Program-made: the position numbers and the translations under genes
NCBI GenBank assembly: GCA_023428915.1
Contig: JAEYWL010000008.1
Location: 1-32,344, forward strand
Length of the DNA: 32,344 nt
Direction of reading: 5' to 3'
DNA from: Verrucomicrobiota bacterium
Lineage (GTDB): Bacteria; Chlamydiota; Chlamydiia; Chlamydiales; JAEYWL01
The notes under the pieces: model-generated
Seen by the model: only the letters and a program-made list of their open reading frames with translations
Database searches by the model: none
Told to the model about the DNA's origin: nothing
In this document: piece by piece, positions 1 through 9,355 of the stretch
Layout: the number at the start of each line of letters is the position of its first letter
How positions within the stretch are numbered: the first letter of the stretch is position 1

Positions 1-93
1 GCTTTAGTTAAATCCATCTGCTAAGTCTTGATTTTCGGTAAGGGATTACCCTTACTCTCAAATCAATCCTACGCATCTGGATCTAACTAAAGC
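1..93. repeat. Long imperfect palindrome at the left edge of the window
   Basis: The two halves (about 1-44 and 49-93) are reverse complements with a few mismatches and bulges. The outer ten bases GCTTTAGTTA pair perfectly with 84-93, an inner TTGATTT (28-34) pairs with 60-66, and the apex is a perfect 7-bp stem GTAAGGG/CCCTTAC with a 4-base loop. It lies just downstream of the lplT stop codon on the minus strand, so it could help end that transcript, but no T-run follows the stem. It may equally be a small palindromic mobile repeat, and it may extend beyond the window. Confidence 0.6.
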
Positions 94-124
94 TTATATG
101 ACAAGTTTGGGTAGCAATCAGGGT

Positions 125-1861
125 CTAAGCAGTCTCAGGGCTATTAAAAGCCACTGAAGCTGGGGCGCGGAACTTCTTCCATTTCAGCCAGTCAAAATAA
201 CCTTGGTTTTCAGCTTTTTGAATAGTTACTTGCACAATTTGACATTCTTGCTGGGATAAGATTTCTTTAAATGAATAAGAGTGCATGAGCTTGTGGATTT
301 TTTTCTCTAGGTCGTCATCGTCGGCAAAAATGCAAACGGAAATACCTTTTGCCAGGGAGCTCTTAATTTGCTCTATGCAGGCATTATTTTTTTCTAAAGG
401 CTCTATAGAGGGCACTAATACTACTTTTAGCAGACGGTAGCATTTCTTTAGCCATTTGCTATGATTTTGCTCATGCTCAATAAAGAAGCGGATGCGCCTT
501 CGTTGGGAGCCGAGGATAAGCAGTGTGTCATTCCACGCCGTATGTTTGCAGACATAGATTACAGCTTTTTCTGGAATTTCTTCTTTTTTTGGGAAGCTTG
601 CCTGAAAGCGAATCCTGCAAATAATTGTGCCTATAAAACGGGTAAGGTAATCAAAAAATTGAAAACCAAAGGCCGTTGTGAGAATTGCCGTAAAAAAACC
701 CATCACAGTAAAAGCTTGATCGGCGCGCAGACTGAAAATGGCATTTAAAAAATAGACAAAAAGCGATGCAAATAAGACCCCTACAAAACTCATAAAATTA
801 GTGGCTGCCACAAATTGCCCTCGGAATTGCGAAGGACTTGTGGCTTGTACATAGGAGTCCAAGGGGATTTCATAAATGCCGCCAAACATGCCCAAAATAA
901 GCACTAAAGGAATTACAGCTAGAATGTGGCTTGAGAAAAAATCAAGGAGAAATAATCCGCAGGTTATGCCTAAAATACCAATGGGCACCATGCCAAGTTC
1001 AACAGTTTTTCCTGAAATTTTGCCGGCAATTAAAGAACCTGTGCCGATACCCAAAGCTGTTAGAAGAAATAGATATCCTCCTTGAACATCTGAAAGATGC
1101 AAAGATTCAACTGCAAAAGGGATAATATTTAATTGCATAAAGGCGCCGATAAAAAGAAAGAATGCCGATCCAACCATGCATTGCAACAGCGAGGGGAATT
1201 GGCGCGCCATTCTTAAGGTGCCTATAATTTCTTTGATAAAATGCACGTTTAATTTTTTTTGGCTTCCTGAAGGAGGAGTGTATTCAATTCCAAAGCTTGT
1301 CATGACCCCAGCCAAAGAAATCACTGTGCATAAAAGAGAAGCTAATATGAAATTCCGTCCGGTGACTTCTGTGATAAAGGAAGCAAGAAATGTTCCCAAA
1401 ATAATGGCTAAAAAAGTAAATGAGGTCATCATGCCGTTAGCTTTGGAGATTTTATCATTACTTACAAGTTCCGGAACAATGCCATATTTAGATGGAGCAA
1501 ATAAGGCGCTGTGTGCAGCTAGTAGAAAAAGGGTTAAATAAGTGCCGAATGTGCTGGCATATGCAAATGAAAGCACTCCGCAAACCATGACGAGCAGTTC
1601 AAGAATTTTAGCGAATACGATGATGTTTCGTTTGCTAAACCTATCGGCCAGCATCCCGGATGTAGAAGAAAAAAGTAAAAATGGAATCACAAAAGTTGCC
1701 CCTGTTGTGGACAGGATAAAGTGGCTATTTTCAATGCCCCAGAGAGTGATAAGAAAATAAACTGTTAATAACTTGAATATGTTATCATTTAAAGCGCCTA
1801 AAAACTGGGTAATATTGAGATAAGTGAAGGAAGAGAAGCGTTTGGTCAATAAGTCGTGCAT
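125..1861 (-). CDS. lplT: LplT/YgeD-type MFS transporter fused to a C-terminal PlsC-like acyltransferase domain
   Basis: The 578-aa inner-membrane protein has about twelve hydrophobic segments over residues 10-405, typical of the LplT branch of the major facilitator superfamily, which flips lysophospholipids inward for re-acylation. The N-terminus (FLGALNDNIFK, residues 20-30) and the LADRFSKR loop near 71 fit this family. Residues 430-578 form a soluble domain that begins with an HX4D acyltransferase motif (H440, D445 in KHTAWND). The usual block III FPEG(T/R) is replaced by FADD (512-515), so catalysis is uncertain. In Aas-type proteins a transporter and acyltransferase can be fused, but there is no AMP-binding domain here. 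The ATG at 1861 is the first in-frame start. The gene diverges from recC, an arrangement also found in Chlamydiaceae (ygeD beside recC). Function is inferred from family. Confidence 0.82.
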   Translation of the reverse strand: MHDLLTKRFSSFTYLNITQFLGALNDNIFKLLTVYFLITLWGIENSHFILSTTGATFVIPFLLFSSTSGMLADRFSKRNIIVFAKILELLVMVCGVLSFAYASTFGTYLTLFLLAAHSALFAPSKYGIVPELVSNDKISKANGMMTSFTFLAIILGTFLASFITEVTGRNFILASLLCTVISLAGVMTSFGIEYTPPSGSQKKLNVHFIKEIIGTLRMARQFPSLLQCMVGSAFFLFIGAFMQLNIIPFAVESLHLSDVQGGYLFLLTALGIGTGSLIAGKISGKTVELGMVPIGILGITCGLFLLDFFSSHILAVIPLVLILGMFGGIYEIPLDSYVQATSPSQFRGQFVAATNFMSFVGVLFASLFVYFLNAIFSLRADQAFTVMGFFTAILTTAFGFQFFDYLTRFIGTIICRIRFQASFPKKEEIPEKAVIYVCKHTAWNDTLLILGSQRRRIRFFIEHEQNHSKWLKKCYRLLKVVLVPSIEPLEKNNACIEQIKSSLAKGISVCIFADDDDLEKKIHKLMHSYSFKEILSQQECQIVQVTIQKAENQGYFDWLKWKKFRAPASVAFNSPETA

Positions 1862-1918
1862 ATATTTTTCTCAATTTTTTTCTGAGCCTATATGAAGTGC
1901 TGGAAAGAAATTATGGTA

Positions 1919-2020
1919 GTTTAAACCCGACTTGCTGCCTTCTAAGAGTCAGATTCGAGCTCTTAGAGAGAAAAAACTTTCGAATATGACTTATTATAAG
2001 GTAGCAAGTCGGATTTTAAC
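1919..2020. repeat. 102-bp imperfect palindrome between lplT and recC
   Basis: The left arm 1919-1959 and right arm 1977-2020 pair at roughly 33 of 41 positions around a 17-base centre. They include an exact 10-bp block CCGACTTGCT on the left matched by AGCAAGTCGG on the right, and a second block ATTCGA/TCGAAT near the centre. The structure fills much of the 247-bp divergent gap, so it must overlap or adjoin both promoters. It could be a miniature inverted-repeat element or a cruciform-type regulatory site. It has no T-run on either side, which argues against a simple terminator. Confidence 0.65.
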
Positions 2021-2108
2021 ATAAATATGGCTTTATTTTCCTTTCGATACAAGTTTTTTTATTTATTAATGTTAATAATAGAGTAGCTCTAAAAGAGTGC
2101 AACTAACC

Positions 2109-5100
2109 ATGCAGGTTTATTACAGCAATAGAGTGGAATCTCTGCTCAATGCCTTAAAAACTCGTTTATTCACCGGTTCATCTCCTTTTAAAAGGAGATT
2201 GTTAATTGTACCAAGTCCGTTAATGAAATCTTGGGTAATTAGTAAGTTAGCGGCACAGGTTGATATTTTTATGGGTGTTGAGACCGATTATTTAGATAGC
2301 GGTTTTGAAAAAATTACCCAGCTGCTTACCGAGGGATTTAACCTGCATTCGGCAGTTCAAGGCGATGCTTGCGAATGCAGGTTTAACAGCCGCCTCCCCA
2401 CCCTGCTTGAATTAGCTGCGTTTGCAGAGCTTGAATTTAAAAACATGCTTCATGCAGGCATTTTACCGGCAGAACTCTGCCGCTATCTCCATCCATCGGA
2501 TGCTCAAACTCTGAAAAGTCAAAAGCGGACGGCTAAACTTTCTGAACAGGTAGCGCGTTTATTCAAGCAATATGCACTTTTTGCTCCAAGGATGCTGCAA
2601 AGCTGGGAGCACTCATCCAATACCCATTGGCAGCAAATTTTATGGCAGCGCGTGCAGCAAAAATATCCGGAAATTACATTTCCTGAGGCGTTGGTTCAAA
2701 CGAATCAATGCCTTGCTAAGGCTTCTCCGGAAATCCACCTTTTTGCCTTTAGCTTTATCCCCGCATCCCAATTGCAATTTCTGGCACAAGCCTCGCAGTA
2801 TTTATCTGTGCATATGTATCAGTTATCTCCTTGTGCTATATACTGGGAGGATATTAGCAGCGACCGCGAAGCTTTGCGCTTATTGCATGCAGCAGCACAG
2901 CAAAATCAATCCCATCAATTTGCATTAGAGTTGGAAGAATATTTGCAGGATAGGAATCCTCTTTTAGCCAATCTGGGCAAACTGGGAAGGGAAATGCTTA
3001 AGCACCTTGGCCGGCACGCCCGCATTAGTGATGAAAGCTATTGCCTTCCTGAAACAATTGCGCAATATGAACACTTTAATGAATTGCTCACAGATGAATT
3101 GATCCTTGAGCCGGCAAGCTCGCCGCCCACTTTGTTGGAGAAAATTCAAGCCGATATTTTATTGTTGCGCAATCCAAAGAGCCGGAGTAAAGAATGCGTA
3201 GAATTTACTGAAAATTCCATTACTCTTCACATTGCTTCAGGTAAAAAACGGGAAGTAGAAATCCTCTATGATACTCTTCTTAAGTTAACCGCCGGGCAAG
3301 GCTTGTATCCGGAAGAAATTTTAGTCATGGCGCCTGATATCTCGGCTTATGCGCCATTTATTAAGGCTGTCTTCGGTGCAGAGGCGTCTTCACTGGATTA
3401 CCAAATCTACGATTTGCAGCTTTCCCATCATACAGGGTATATGCGCGCATTCGCCTGCTTGCTGCAGCTAGCAGAGAGTCGTTGGAGTGCAGCAGATGTC
3501 CTGGAGTTATTAGAATACCAGGAAGTGCAGAAAGGGCTTTCATTTACTTGGGCCGAACTTGAAATTTGGAAAAAATGGATAATCTCTGCTGAGATTGTTT
3601 GGGGAGTAGATGTTGCACATAGGCTAGAGATTTTAATGCGGAACGGGTGTGCGGCCAAGCTTGCACCTGAATTTCAAGGAACATGGGAGCATGGCTTTTC
3701 CCGGCTTATGGCAGGATTATTGACTAAAGAAGAGCAGCAATTTAACGCCCTTCCTGCTTTTGCAATTCCGATTGAAGGGACGAAAGGGGTGTTGTTAGGC
3801 AAATTGCTCGAAGTGATCCGGGCATTGCGAAAAGACCTTGCAGTATTGGCTGCAAGCAACGAATTTACTCTGGCTGAATGGGCAGATTTCCTGGACAGCT
3901 TAGCAGAGGCCTATCTAATTTCTATCGATAAACAAAATGAAAGCACTGCCTTGCAATTATTTACTGCTGATTTGCGCCAGGTTTCCGGAAAGTTTGAAAA
4001 AACAGCCAAATTTCCCTGGCAATCAATTAAAAGACACCTTCAGACTTATTTGAGCCAAAAAAATTTGAATTACCGGGAGAATCATTTACGGGCTATTCGC
4101 TTTTGTTCGCTTTTACCTATGCGCGCTATACCTGCAAAGGTCATTTACTTGCTGGGTATGAGTGAAGAGGCTTTCCCCCGCCAGGCAATAAAAGATAGTT
4201 TGAATCTTATGGCCGGCAACCAACTGGCGGATTATAACCCCGCTCCTTCAGATTTTGATCGTTATTTATTTTTGGAGGCTTTGCTTTCAGCAAGAAAACA
4301 GCTATTGATCAGTTATCCAAAATGCAGTGAGCAAGACAAACCATCTATTCTGGTTTCCGAATTGTTTCAATATCTGGATGAAGGGTATGCCATAGATGGA
4401 AAGCCGCCTTCAAAAGCATTGACGATCACACATCCTTTTACGGCATACAGTGCGCAGTGCTTTTCAGGAGAAGGCCATTGCAGCAGCAGTTCGCAATTTA
4501 ATTTTGGCTTAGCTAAAGCAGCTCTAACCTCCAAAGAGCGGCCATTTTGTTTTGCGGTTGCCAATAGCGAAGCTAACCCGCTGCAGGTAAAAGAAGGCAA
4601 AACAAGCATAGATCTTGCAGATTTGCGCCTTGCTCTAAAAAACCCTCTTAAATGTTATTTAAAAAATACTTTGCAACTTTCTTTAAAAGAATCTGCAGAG
4701 GAGCCTCAAGAAAAACTGGCTTTGCATCCATTGGACCTTTACCAAATTTGGAGGGGCAGTTTGACGCAAACGATACCTGCAATTATCGAACGTTGTGAAA
4801 AGCGCGGCGAATTGCCGGTAGGCATATTTAAGCAAGCAGCTAAGAATCAGGTAGAGAAAAATATTAGCGATTGGATTGCCTGCTGCGCTTCGATCAGGTT
4901 AGAAGCTGCCCAAATAATGGCTGTGGAGCTAGATGCGCAAGCGTCTGCAGCAGTAAAGCAGGCCAATTGTTATAAGCTGCCCGCTATAAAGATGCGGGTA
5001 AAGGATTGCGATGTTGAAATAGCAGGCAAGCTCGAATTTGTTGCGCCTCAAGGATTGTTATTATTGGCTGAAAAAAAAGAGGATAAAATTGCAGAGAATC

Positions 5101-5501
5101 TTGCCGATATTCTCTTGTATGGTTTAATTGTAAGGCAATTACCGGAAGAATACCAGGCGCAGATCATTTGGGTAAAATCAGCGTTAGTTCAGCCCTATCC
5201 GATTGAACAATCGGAAATTTGGCTGGGAAAAGTTGTAGAATACTATTGGCAAGCTTGTCAGACACCGCACCTCTCCATGCCTAAATGGTTGACACATTTG
5301 TTAAAGCAGGATTACACAGCGCTCAATAAGAAAATCTACAATGCCGATTTCCAAAAAGAATACTTGGATCGTTATGCAGTCTGGTCCTTGGGCATTCATG
5401 CAAAATCCATGCATTTGGATGAGGGTTTATTCGCTAAGGGATGTTCTGTCGTCAAACAACTGCATGAACCCCTTCTGAATATTTTCAAAGGAAAAAAATG
5501 A
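2109..5501 (+). CDS. recC: Exodeoxyribonuclease V gamma subunit RecC
   Basis: The 1130-aa product matches RecC, the subunit of the RecBCD enzyme that splits the duplex and recognises Chi during double-strand break repair; its length is close to the E. coli protein. The N-terminus MQVYYSNRVESL resembles the usual RecC start (VYxSNRL), so I prefer the ATG at 2109 to the in-frame GTG four codons upstream. Inactive helicase-like features can be seen, such as FCSLLPMRAIPAKVIYLLGMSEEAFPR (about residues 660-685; in UvrD/RecB helicases this region carries active motifs). The stop overlaps the recB start in an ATGA junction, so the two are translationally coupled. No recD is present, which fits chlamydiae, where recD lies elsewhere. 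Confidence 0.93.
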   Translation: MQVYYSNRVESLLNALKTRLFTGSSPFKRRLLIVPSPLMKSWVISKLAAQVDIFMGVETDYLDSGFEKITQLLTEGFNLHSAVQGDACECRFNSRLPTLLELAAFAELEFKNMLHAGILPAELCRYLHPSDAQTLKSQKRTAKLSEQVARLFKQYALFAPRMLQSWEHSSNTHWQQILWQRVQQKYPEITFPEALVQTNQCLAKASPEIHLFAFSFIPASQLQFLAQASQYLSVHMYQLSPCAIYWEDISSDREALRLLHAAAQQNQSHQFALELEEYLQDRNPLLANLGKLGREMLKHLGRHARISDESYCLPETIAQYEHFNELLTDELILEPASSPPTLLEKIQADILLLRNPKSRSKECVEFTENSITLHIASGKKREVEILYDTLLKLTAGQGLYPEEILVMAPDISAYAPFIKAVFGAEASSLDYQIYDLQLSHHTGYMRAFACLLQLAESRWSAADVLELLEYQEVQKGLSFTWAELEIWKKWIISAEIVWGVDVAHRLEILMRNGCAAKLAPEFQGTWEHGFSRLMAGLLTKEEQQFNALPAFAIPIEGTKGVLLGKLLEVIRALRKDLAVLAASNEFTLAEWADFLDSLAEAYLISIDKQNESTALQLFTADLRQVSGKFEKTAKFPWQSIKRHLQTYLSQKNLNYRENHLRAIRFCSLLPMRAIPAKVIYLLGMSEEAFPRQAIKDSLNLMAGNQLADYNPAPSDFDRYLFLEALLSARKQLLISYPKCSEQDKPSILVSELFQYLDEGYAIDGKPPSKALTITHPFTAYSAQCFSGEGHCSSSSQFNFGLAKAALTSKERPFCFAVANSEANPLQVKEGKTSIDLADLRLALKNPLKCYLKNTLQLSLKESAEEPQEKLALHPLDLYQIWRGSLTQTIPAIIERCEKRGELPVGIFKQAAKNQVEKNISDWIACCASIRLEAAQIMAVELDAQASAAVKQANCYKLPAIKMRVKDCDVEIAGKLEFVAPQGLLLLAEKKEDKIAENLADILLYGLIVRQLPEEYQAQIIWVKSALVQPYPIEQSEIWLGKVVEYYWQACQTPHLSMPKWLTHLLKQDYTALNKKIYNADFQKEYLDRYAVWSLGIHAKSMHLDEGLFAKGCSVVKQLHEPLLNIFKGKK

Positions 5502-8500
5502 AACCGTTTGATGTCCTGGACCGCAGGCAAAATATCCGGCAATCATTGGTGCTTGAAGCTTCCGCAGGGACCGGCAAGACTTTTTCTATCGAAAATATTG
5601 CGGCCAGGCTCTTATTGGAAGCGCCGCAAGAGGGTGCAGCTTTATCCATTTCAGAGATTCTGGTAGTCACTTTTACAAGGGCAGCTGCAAAGGAATTAAA
5701 AGAACGCATCCGCAAAACACTGCAGGCCGCAGTGCAAGAACTGCAGTCAGGATCTTCCCAACGAGACTACTTGCAGGCTATTATTGAAGGAGGAGGAGAA
5801 GCTGTGCACCTTGCCCTTCATAGATTGAAACAGGCCATCTACGGTTATGATCAAGCGGCGATTTTTACAATCCATGGTTTTTGCCTGCGCGCTTTAAGCG
5901 AGCACAATATTGAGGCTGATTGGTCTGTGGAAATGGGAAAAACAGCCCTTTTAACATCTGCCCAGGAAAATAGGCTGCTTGATGACCTTTTGCGCTCTGA
6001 AATCGATAATGAGCTGGTCTCGCCGCAGCAATTAAAAATCCTTTTAAGCCATCACCGGTCCGATCCTGAGCAACTTAAAAGCAGATTGTTATCTGCAATT
6101 CAATTAGGGCCTATTGCAGCTGGACCTTCTTACTGCCAGCTTGCAGCCGAGTTTATTCTAGAATTTACTGCCGTTAAGTCTCAGGGACCTTTTAAGGCAC
6201 AATATGTAATAGAAGATTACCTGGCATTAGAACAAAATTATTGCCAATTGACAAAAGTGCCTCGTGAACAGGGCTTAAAACGTATTGCTAGCTTTGCCAA
6301 AGCTTTGGAAAAAACAGAGGCGTCTGCGGCTGATTTCGAACAGCTAATTGCTGACGGGCTTTACTGGGTCAAATTTTTTAAGCCGGAACGTTTGAAAAAA
6401 AGAGGAGTGAAGGCAATCCCTCCGGACAGCTTGCACTATCCGCACTTGACAGGCCTGCTAGAGCAAAAAATAGAGCAGCTGGTGGATAAGGCCAGCGACC
6501 CTTCCGCAATTTTTGCACTAATTGCCGGATGCGGACAAGAGCTATTTGCAAAGCATATAGCGGAACAGGACCTATTTACTAATGACACTTTGCTTCAGGC
6601 AATGGCTGCGGCAGCTGGCCGTCCGGCATTTGCAGAGCGAATAAGCGCCCGCTACAAAGCGGCAATTATCGATGAGTTTCAAGACACCGACCCGCTGCAG
6701 TGGGAAATTTTTAGCAAGCTATTTGCCTCGCGGGGGATGCCTCTTTATTTAGTGGGAGATCCTAAACAGTCTATTTACTCTTTTCGGCAAGCAGATATCT
6801 ACACCTATCTCAAAGCTATCCAAGAGATAGGCGAAGAAAAGCGCTTATTTTTGAATACGAATTACCGCTCGCAGCCGGCTTTGGTCGCCTGCCTGAACGC
6901 GCTTTTTGACAGCGCTAAACAGCCGGGACTTATTGCCCTGCCGAGACTTGCACGTTCGCTGGAGTGCCAGGCGGTCGCTTATCCTCCTGAAAAGCAAAAT
7001 ACACTTTTAGAAGATAATGTAGGGGCTTTGCATATATGTGCAGTCAATCCGGAAGCCAAAGAAAATTTGCAAAGCCTTGAAGAGGAATATTTCTTTCCAT
7101 TTCTTGCCTCTGAAATTATGCGGCTTAATCAGAAAATGAATCGCTCTTTTAGCTGTTGGGCTTTATTGGTAGCAGATAGGCTGCAGGCAGAACGGGCAGC
7201 AGCTTATCTGAAAAGGAAAGGCATTCCATGCATTACGCAAAGGGAAGAAAATTTAGCAGAATCTCCCGCAGTTGCTGCCATGATTGAAGTTTTAGAAGCA
7301 GTCCTAAGTCCCGGAAATCTTCATCTAATAAAGGCTGCTCTGGGCAGCTGTTTGCTTTGCTGGAATCATCAGCAAGTTGTGCAATTGACAAGTCAAACAG
7401 GGCTGTTGGAGCAAATTGCCGGATTGTTTAAAAGATGGCAGCAAATCCTATTTGAGGAGGGATTTTCACGATTTTGGGAAAAGCTGCTGCAGACAGTGTG
7501 GTTTGACAGCCAATATAATTTAGCCGAAACCCTTATAAGAAAAACAGGCGGAGAGGAGTTATACCAGGAATTTTGCCAGCTAGCGGAAGCAGTGCTGACC
7601 TTTCAAATGGCCAATGGACCCTCTCCGATACGCTTGCTGACGTATTTAAAAAGTTTGCAAAAAGGCAGTGCAGATGAAGAGGAAGATGTGAAAATTCGCA
7701 AAGACTTTACCCAAGATGCAGTGAATATCCTTACACTGCACATGAGCAAAGGCTTGGAATTCGACATCGTATTTCCATTGGGATTAATCCGGGAACCTCC
7801 AGGCAATGAAGACTTGATGACTTTATATACCGGACAGCAGCGGTATTATGGGCCTATCGATAAGCAAAGTGAAATGTATCAGCTCCACTGCAAAGAAAAG
7901 GATGCGGAAAAAATACGGCAGTTTTATGTAGCTGTCACTAGAGCTAAAGAACGTTTATATTTGCCGATTGCTCTGATAAATGGTGGCGAGATCGGGGAGC
8001 GTTCTCCCCTGCAGGTTTATTTAGAGTTTTATGGCCCTTCTCCTCTGCAAGTTTTGCGAAATCACCTTATGGAGCTGGAAAAATCAAAGCTTGTGAGCTG
8101 GCAATTCCTAATGCCTAGTGCTGCAGGGACAGTGAATCTGGATAAAAAAATACCCCGGTTAGTGCCTCCGTGCATTTACCATTGCTCCTGGCCGCGGCAA
8201 TATATGCACTCTTTCTCTAGCTTATCCACCGCGCATGCTGCAACAGTTTCGCTGAAAGCGCCAAATGACTTTCAAATAGCTGTCAAAAATATGCATACGC
8301 TGCCCTCAAGCAGCGGCACTGGAACTCTGCTGCATAAATTGCTGGAAAAATTTCCCTTAGAGGGGAGCCCGGCATTGCGTCAAGCGGTGGCATTAGAACC
8401 CTTTGTCGAACAGTTTTTGCTGGATAAGCGCTATCTACCCTGGAAAACCGCTTTAGCTGAAATTCTCTATCAGTGCTGGCATCATTCTCTGCCGATAATT

Positions 8501-8917
8501 GCGCCAAATTTTAGTTTGGGCCTATTATCCCCTGATCAAATGTATCGGGAAATGGAGTTCCTTTATCCGGCAGCCCAAAGCCTTTCACATCCTGTATTGC
8601 ATTCCCTGCCGACTGAAGATAGTCTTAAAGGGGTCATCGATCTCGTGTTTAGTTATGAAGGGAAATATTATATCGTGGACTGGAAAAGCAACTGGCTAGG
8701 GCCTGATGCCGCTTATTACTCAGAAAAACATTTAATGCAGGCGATGGTTGATAACGGTTACGATCTGCAGAGCTGCATCTACCGCGAAGCCCTGCGCCGC
8801 TATTTGCATATAGTGGAATCAAGAGATTTTGCAGAGTGTTATGGCGGTTGTTTGTATATTTATCTTCGCGGCATCCAGCCAGAAGTTCCCAACTCCGGCG
8901 TCTTCTTCATTAAATAG
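5498..8917 (+). CDS. recB: Exodeoxyribonuclease V beta subunit RecB (helicase-nuclease)
   Basis: The 1139-aa product carries every signature of RecB, the 3'-5' motor and nuclease of RecBCD. Walker A is ASAGTGKT at residues 21-28. Walker B/motif II is DEFQDTDP near 390, followed by motif III GDPKQSIYSFR, motif IV around NYRSQPA, motif V TLHMSKGLEFD near 747, and motif VI YVAVTRAKERL near 810. The C-terminal nuclease domain keeps its metal and catalytic residues in GVIDLVF and VDWKSNWLG (about residues 1047-1068). The gene follows recC with a 4-base overlap. Length and motifs look fully intact, so an active enzyme is expected if RecD and RecC are present. Confidence 0.96.
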   Translation: MKPFDVLDRRQNIRQSLVLEASAGTGKTFSIENIAARLLLEAPQEGAALSISEILVVTFTRAAAKELKERIRKTLQAAVQELQSGSSQRDYLQAIIEGGGEAVHLALHRLKQAIYGYDQAAIFTIHGFCLRALSEHNIEADWSVEMGKTALLTSAQENRLLDDLLRSEIDNELVSPQQLKILLSHHRSDPEQLKSRLLSAIQLGPIAAGPSYCQLAAEFILEFTAVKSQGPFKAQYVIEDYLALEQNYCQLTKVPREQGLKRIASFAKALEKTEASAADFEQLIADGLYWVKFFKPERLKKRGVKAIPPDSLHYPHLTGLLEQKIEQLVDKASDPSAIFALIAGCGQELFAKHIAEQDLFTNDTLLQAMAAAAGRPAFAERISARYKAAIIDEFQDTDPLQWEIFSKLFASRGMPLYLVGDPKQSIYSFRQADIYTYLKAIQEIGEEKRLFLNTNYRSQPALVACLNALFDSAKQPGLIALPRLARSLECQAVAYPPEKQNTLLEDNVGALHICAVNPEAKENLQSLEEEYFFPFLASEIMRLNQKMNRSFSCWALLVADRLQAERAAAYLKRKGIPCITQREENLAESPAVAAMIEVLEAVLSPGNLHLIKAALGSCLLCWNHQQVVQLTSQTGLLEQIAGLFKRWQQILFEEGFSRFWEKLLQTVWFDSQYNLAETLIRKTGGEELYQEFCQLAEAVLTFQMANGPSPIRLLTYLKSLQKGSADEEEDVKIRKDFTQDAVNILTLHMSKGLEFDIVFPLGLIREPPGNEDLMTLYTGQQRYYGPIDKQSEMYQLHCKEKDAEKIRQFYVAVTRAKERLYLPIALINGGEIGERSPLQVYLEFYGPSPLQVLRNHLMELEKSKLVSWQFLMPSAAGTVNLDKKIPRLVPPCIYHCSWPRQYMHSFSSLSTAHAATVSLKAPNDFQIAVKNMHTLPSSSGTGTLLHKLLEKFPLEGSPALRQAVALEPFVEQFLLDKRYLPWKTALAEILYQCWHHSLPIIAPNFSLGLLSPDQMYREMEFLYPAAQSLSHPVLHSLPTEDSLKGVIDLVFSYEGKYYIVDWKSNWLGPDAAYYSEKHLMQAMVDNGYDLQSCIYREALRRYLHIVESRDFAECYGGCLYIYLRGIQPEVPNSGVFFIK

Positions 8918-9006
8918 ACTTTAGACTTCTTTCGAAACTGCAATCCCGTGCCTCTGCCCATATGCATTAAGCTAAAAGCCGAAGCGGTAAAAACATGTAG
9001 TCGCAG

Positions 9007-9039
9007 CTTTTATTATATTCGACTCGTCGAACATAAAAG
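9007..9039. repeat. Perfect two-part hairpin downstream of recB
   Basis: Outer arms CTTTTAT (9007-9013) and ATAAAAG (9033-9039) and inner arms TTCGAC (9018-9023) and GTCGAA (9026-9031) are fully complementary around a TC loop. The outer and inner stems are offset by a 4-base bulge on the left and one base on the right. It lies 90 bp past the recB stop and could slow or end transcription, but it is not followed by a T-run. Confidence 0.4.
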
Positions 9040-9305
9040 AGTCCTGTTAATCTCCATTCTGAAGTGTTTGACAAGTCTGATAGCAAGTCTTGATCACGAT
9101 CTTAATCTTTCTTATCACACATTTCGATCAGAGTTTGGCGCGTATCAATCCGATTTAGAAAAGTTGAAGAGAAGCAGATTAAGATCAAGATTTGCCGGGC
9201 TGAAGCGGCTATTTGATTCCTTAACTTAATGCATATAGCAGAGGTACGGGATCTCTCACTTTTTTTATAAATCCTCTGGCAAGAAATAATGGCGCCGTAT
9301 TAGAA

Positions 9306-9334
9306 CATAAATAGAACATTATCTGTTATTTATG
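9306..9334. promoter_or_regulatory. Possible operator: 8-bp inverted repeat upstream of the kinase pair
   Basis: CATAAATA at 9306-9313 and TATTTATG at 9327-9334 are exact reverse complements separated by 13 bases. A direct repeat TAGAACAT (9301, 9312) overlaps the left arm. The site ends 21 bases before the kinase start codon, where a promoter or operator would be expected. A regulatory role is only inferred. Confidence 0.3.
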
Positions 9335-9355
9335 ACACAACATTAGGATAGGGCC

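Larger units (their letters stand above)
8918..9355. other. 438-bp gene-poor gap between recB and the first kinase
   Basis: I see no convincing gene here. The gap holds a hairpin at 9007-9039 (stems CTTTTAT/ATAAAAG and TTCGAC/GTCGAA). It also holds a looser inverted repeat with 13-bp arms at 9083-9095 and 9183-9195 (one mismatch), plus TTAATC/GATTAA just inside. A perfect 8-bp inverted pair CATAAATA/TATTTATG lies at 9306-9334, about 20 bp before the kinase start, inside an A/T-rich stretch likely to hold its promoter. A 93-codon open frame (8948-9229) starts at a GTG without a ribosome binding site and has no recognisable content. Confidence 0.5.

Noticed and set aside
461..748. Plus-strand open frames inside lplT, and similar frames opposite recC, mreC, rsgA, rqcH, pal and tolB
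   Set aside because: They lie antisense or out of frame to well-supported genes and have no domain, start signal or independent support.
8948..9229. A 93-codon open frame on the plus strand after recB
   Set aside because: It begins at a GTG with no ribosome binding site, has no recognisable domain or regular composition, and overlaps inverted repeats. It is treated as part of the intergenic gap.
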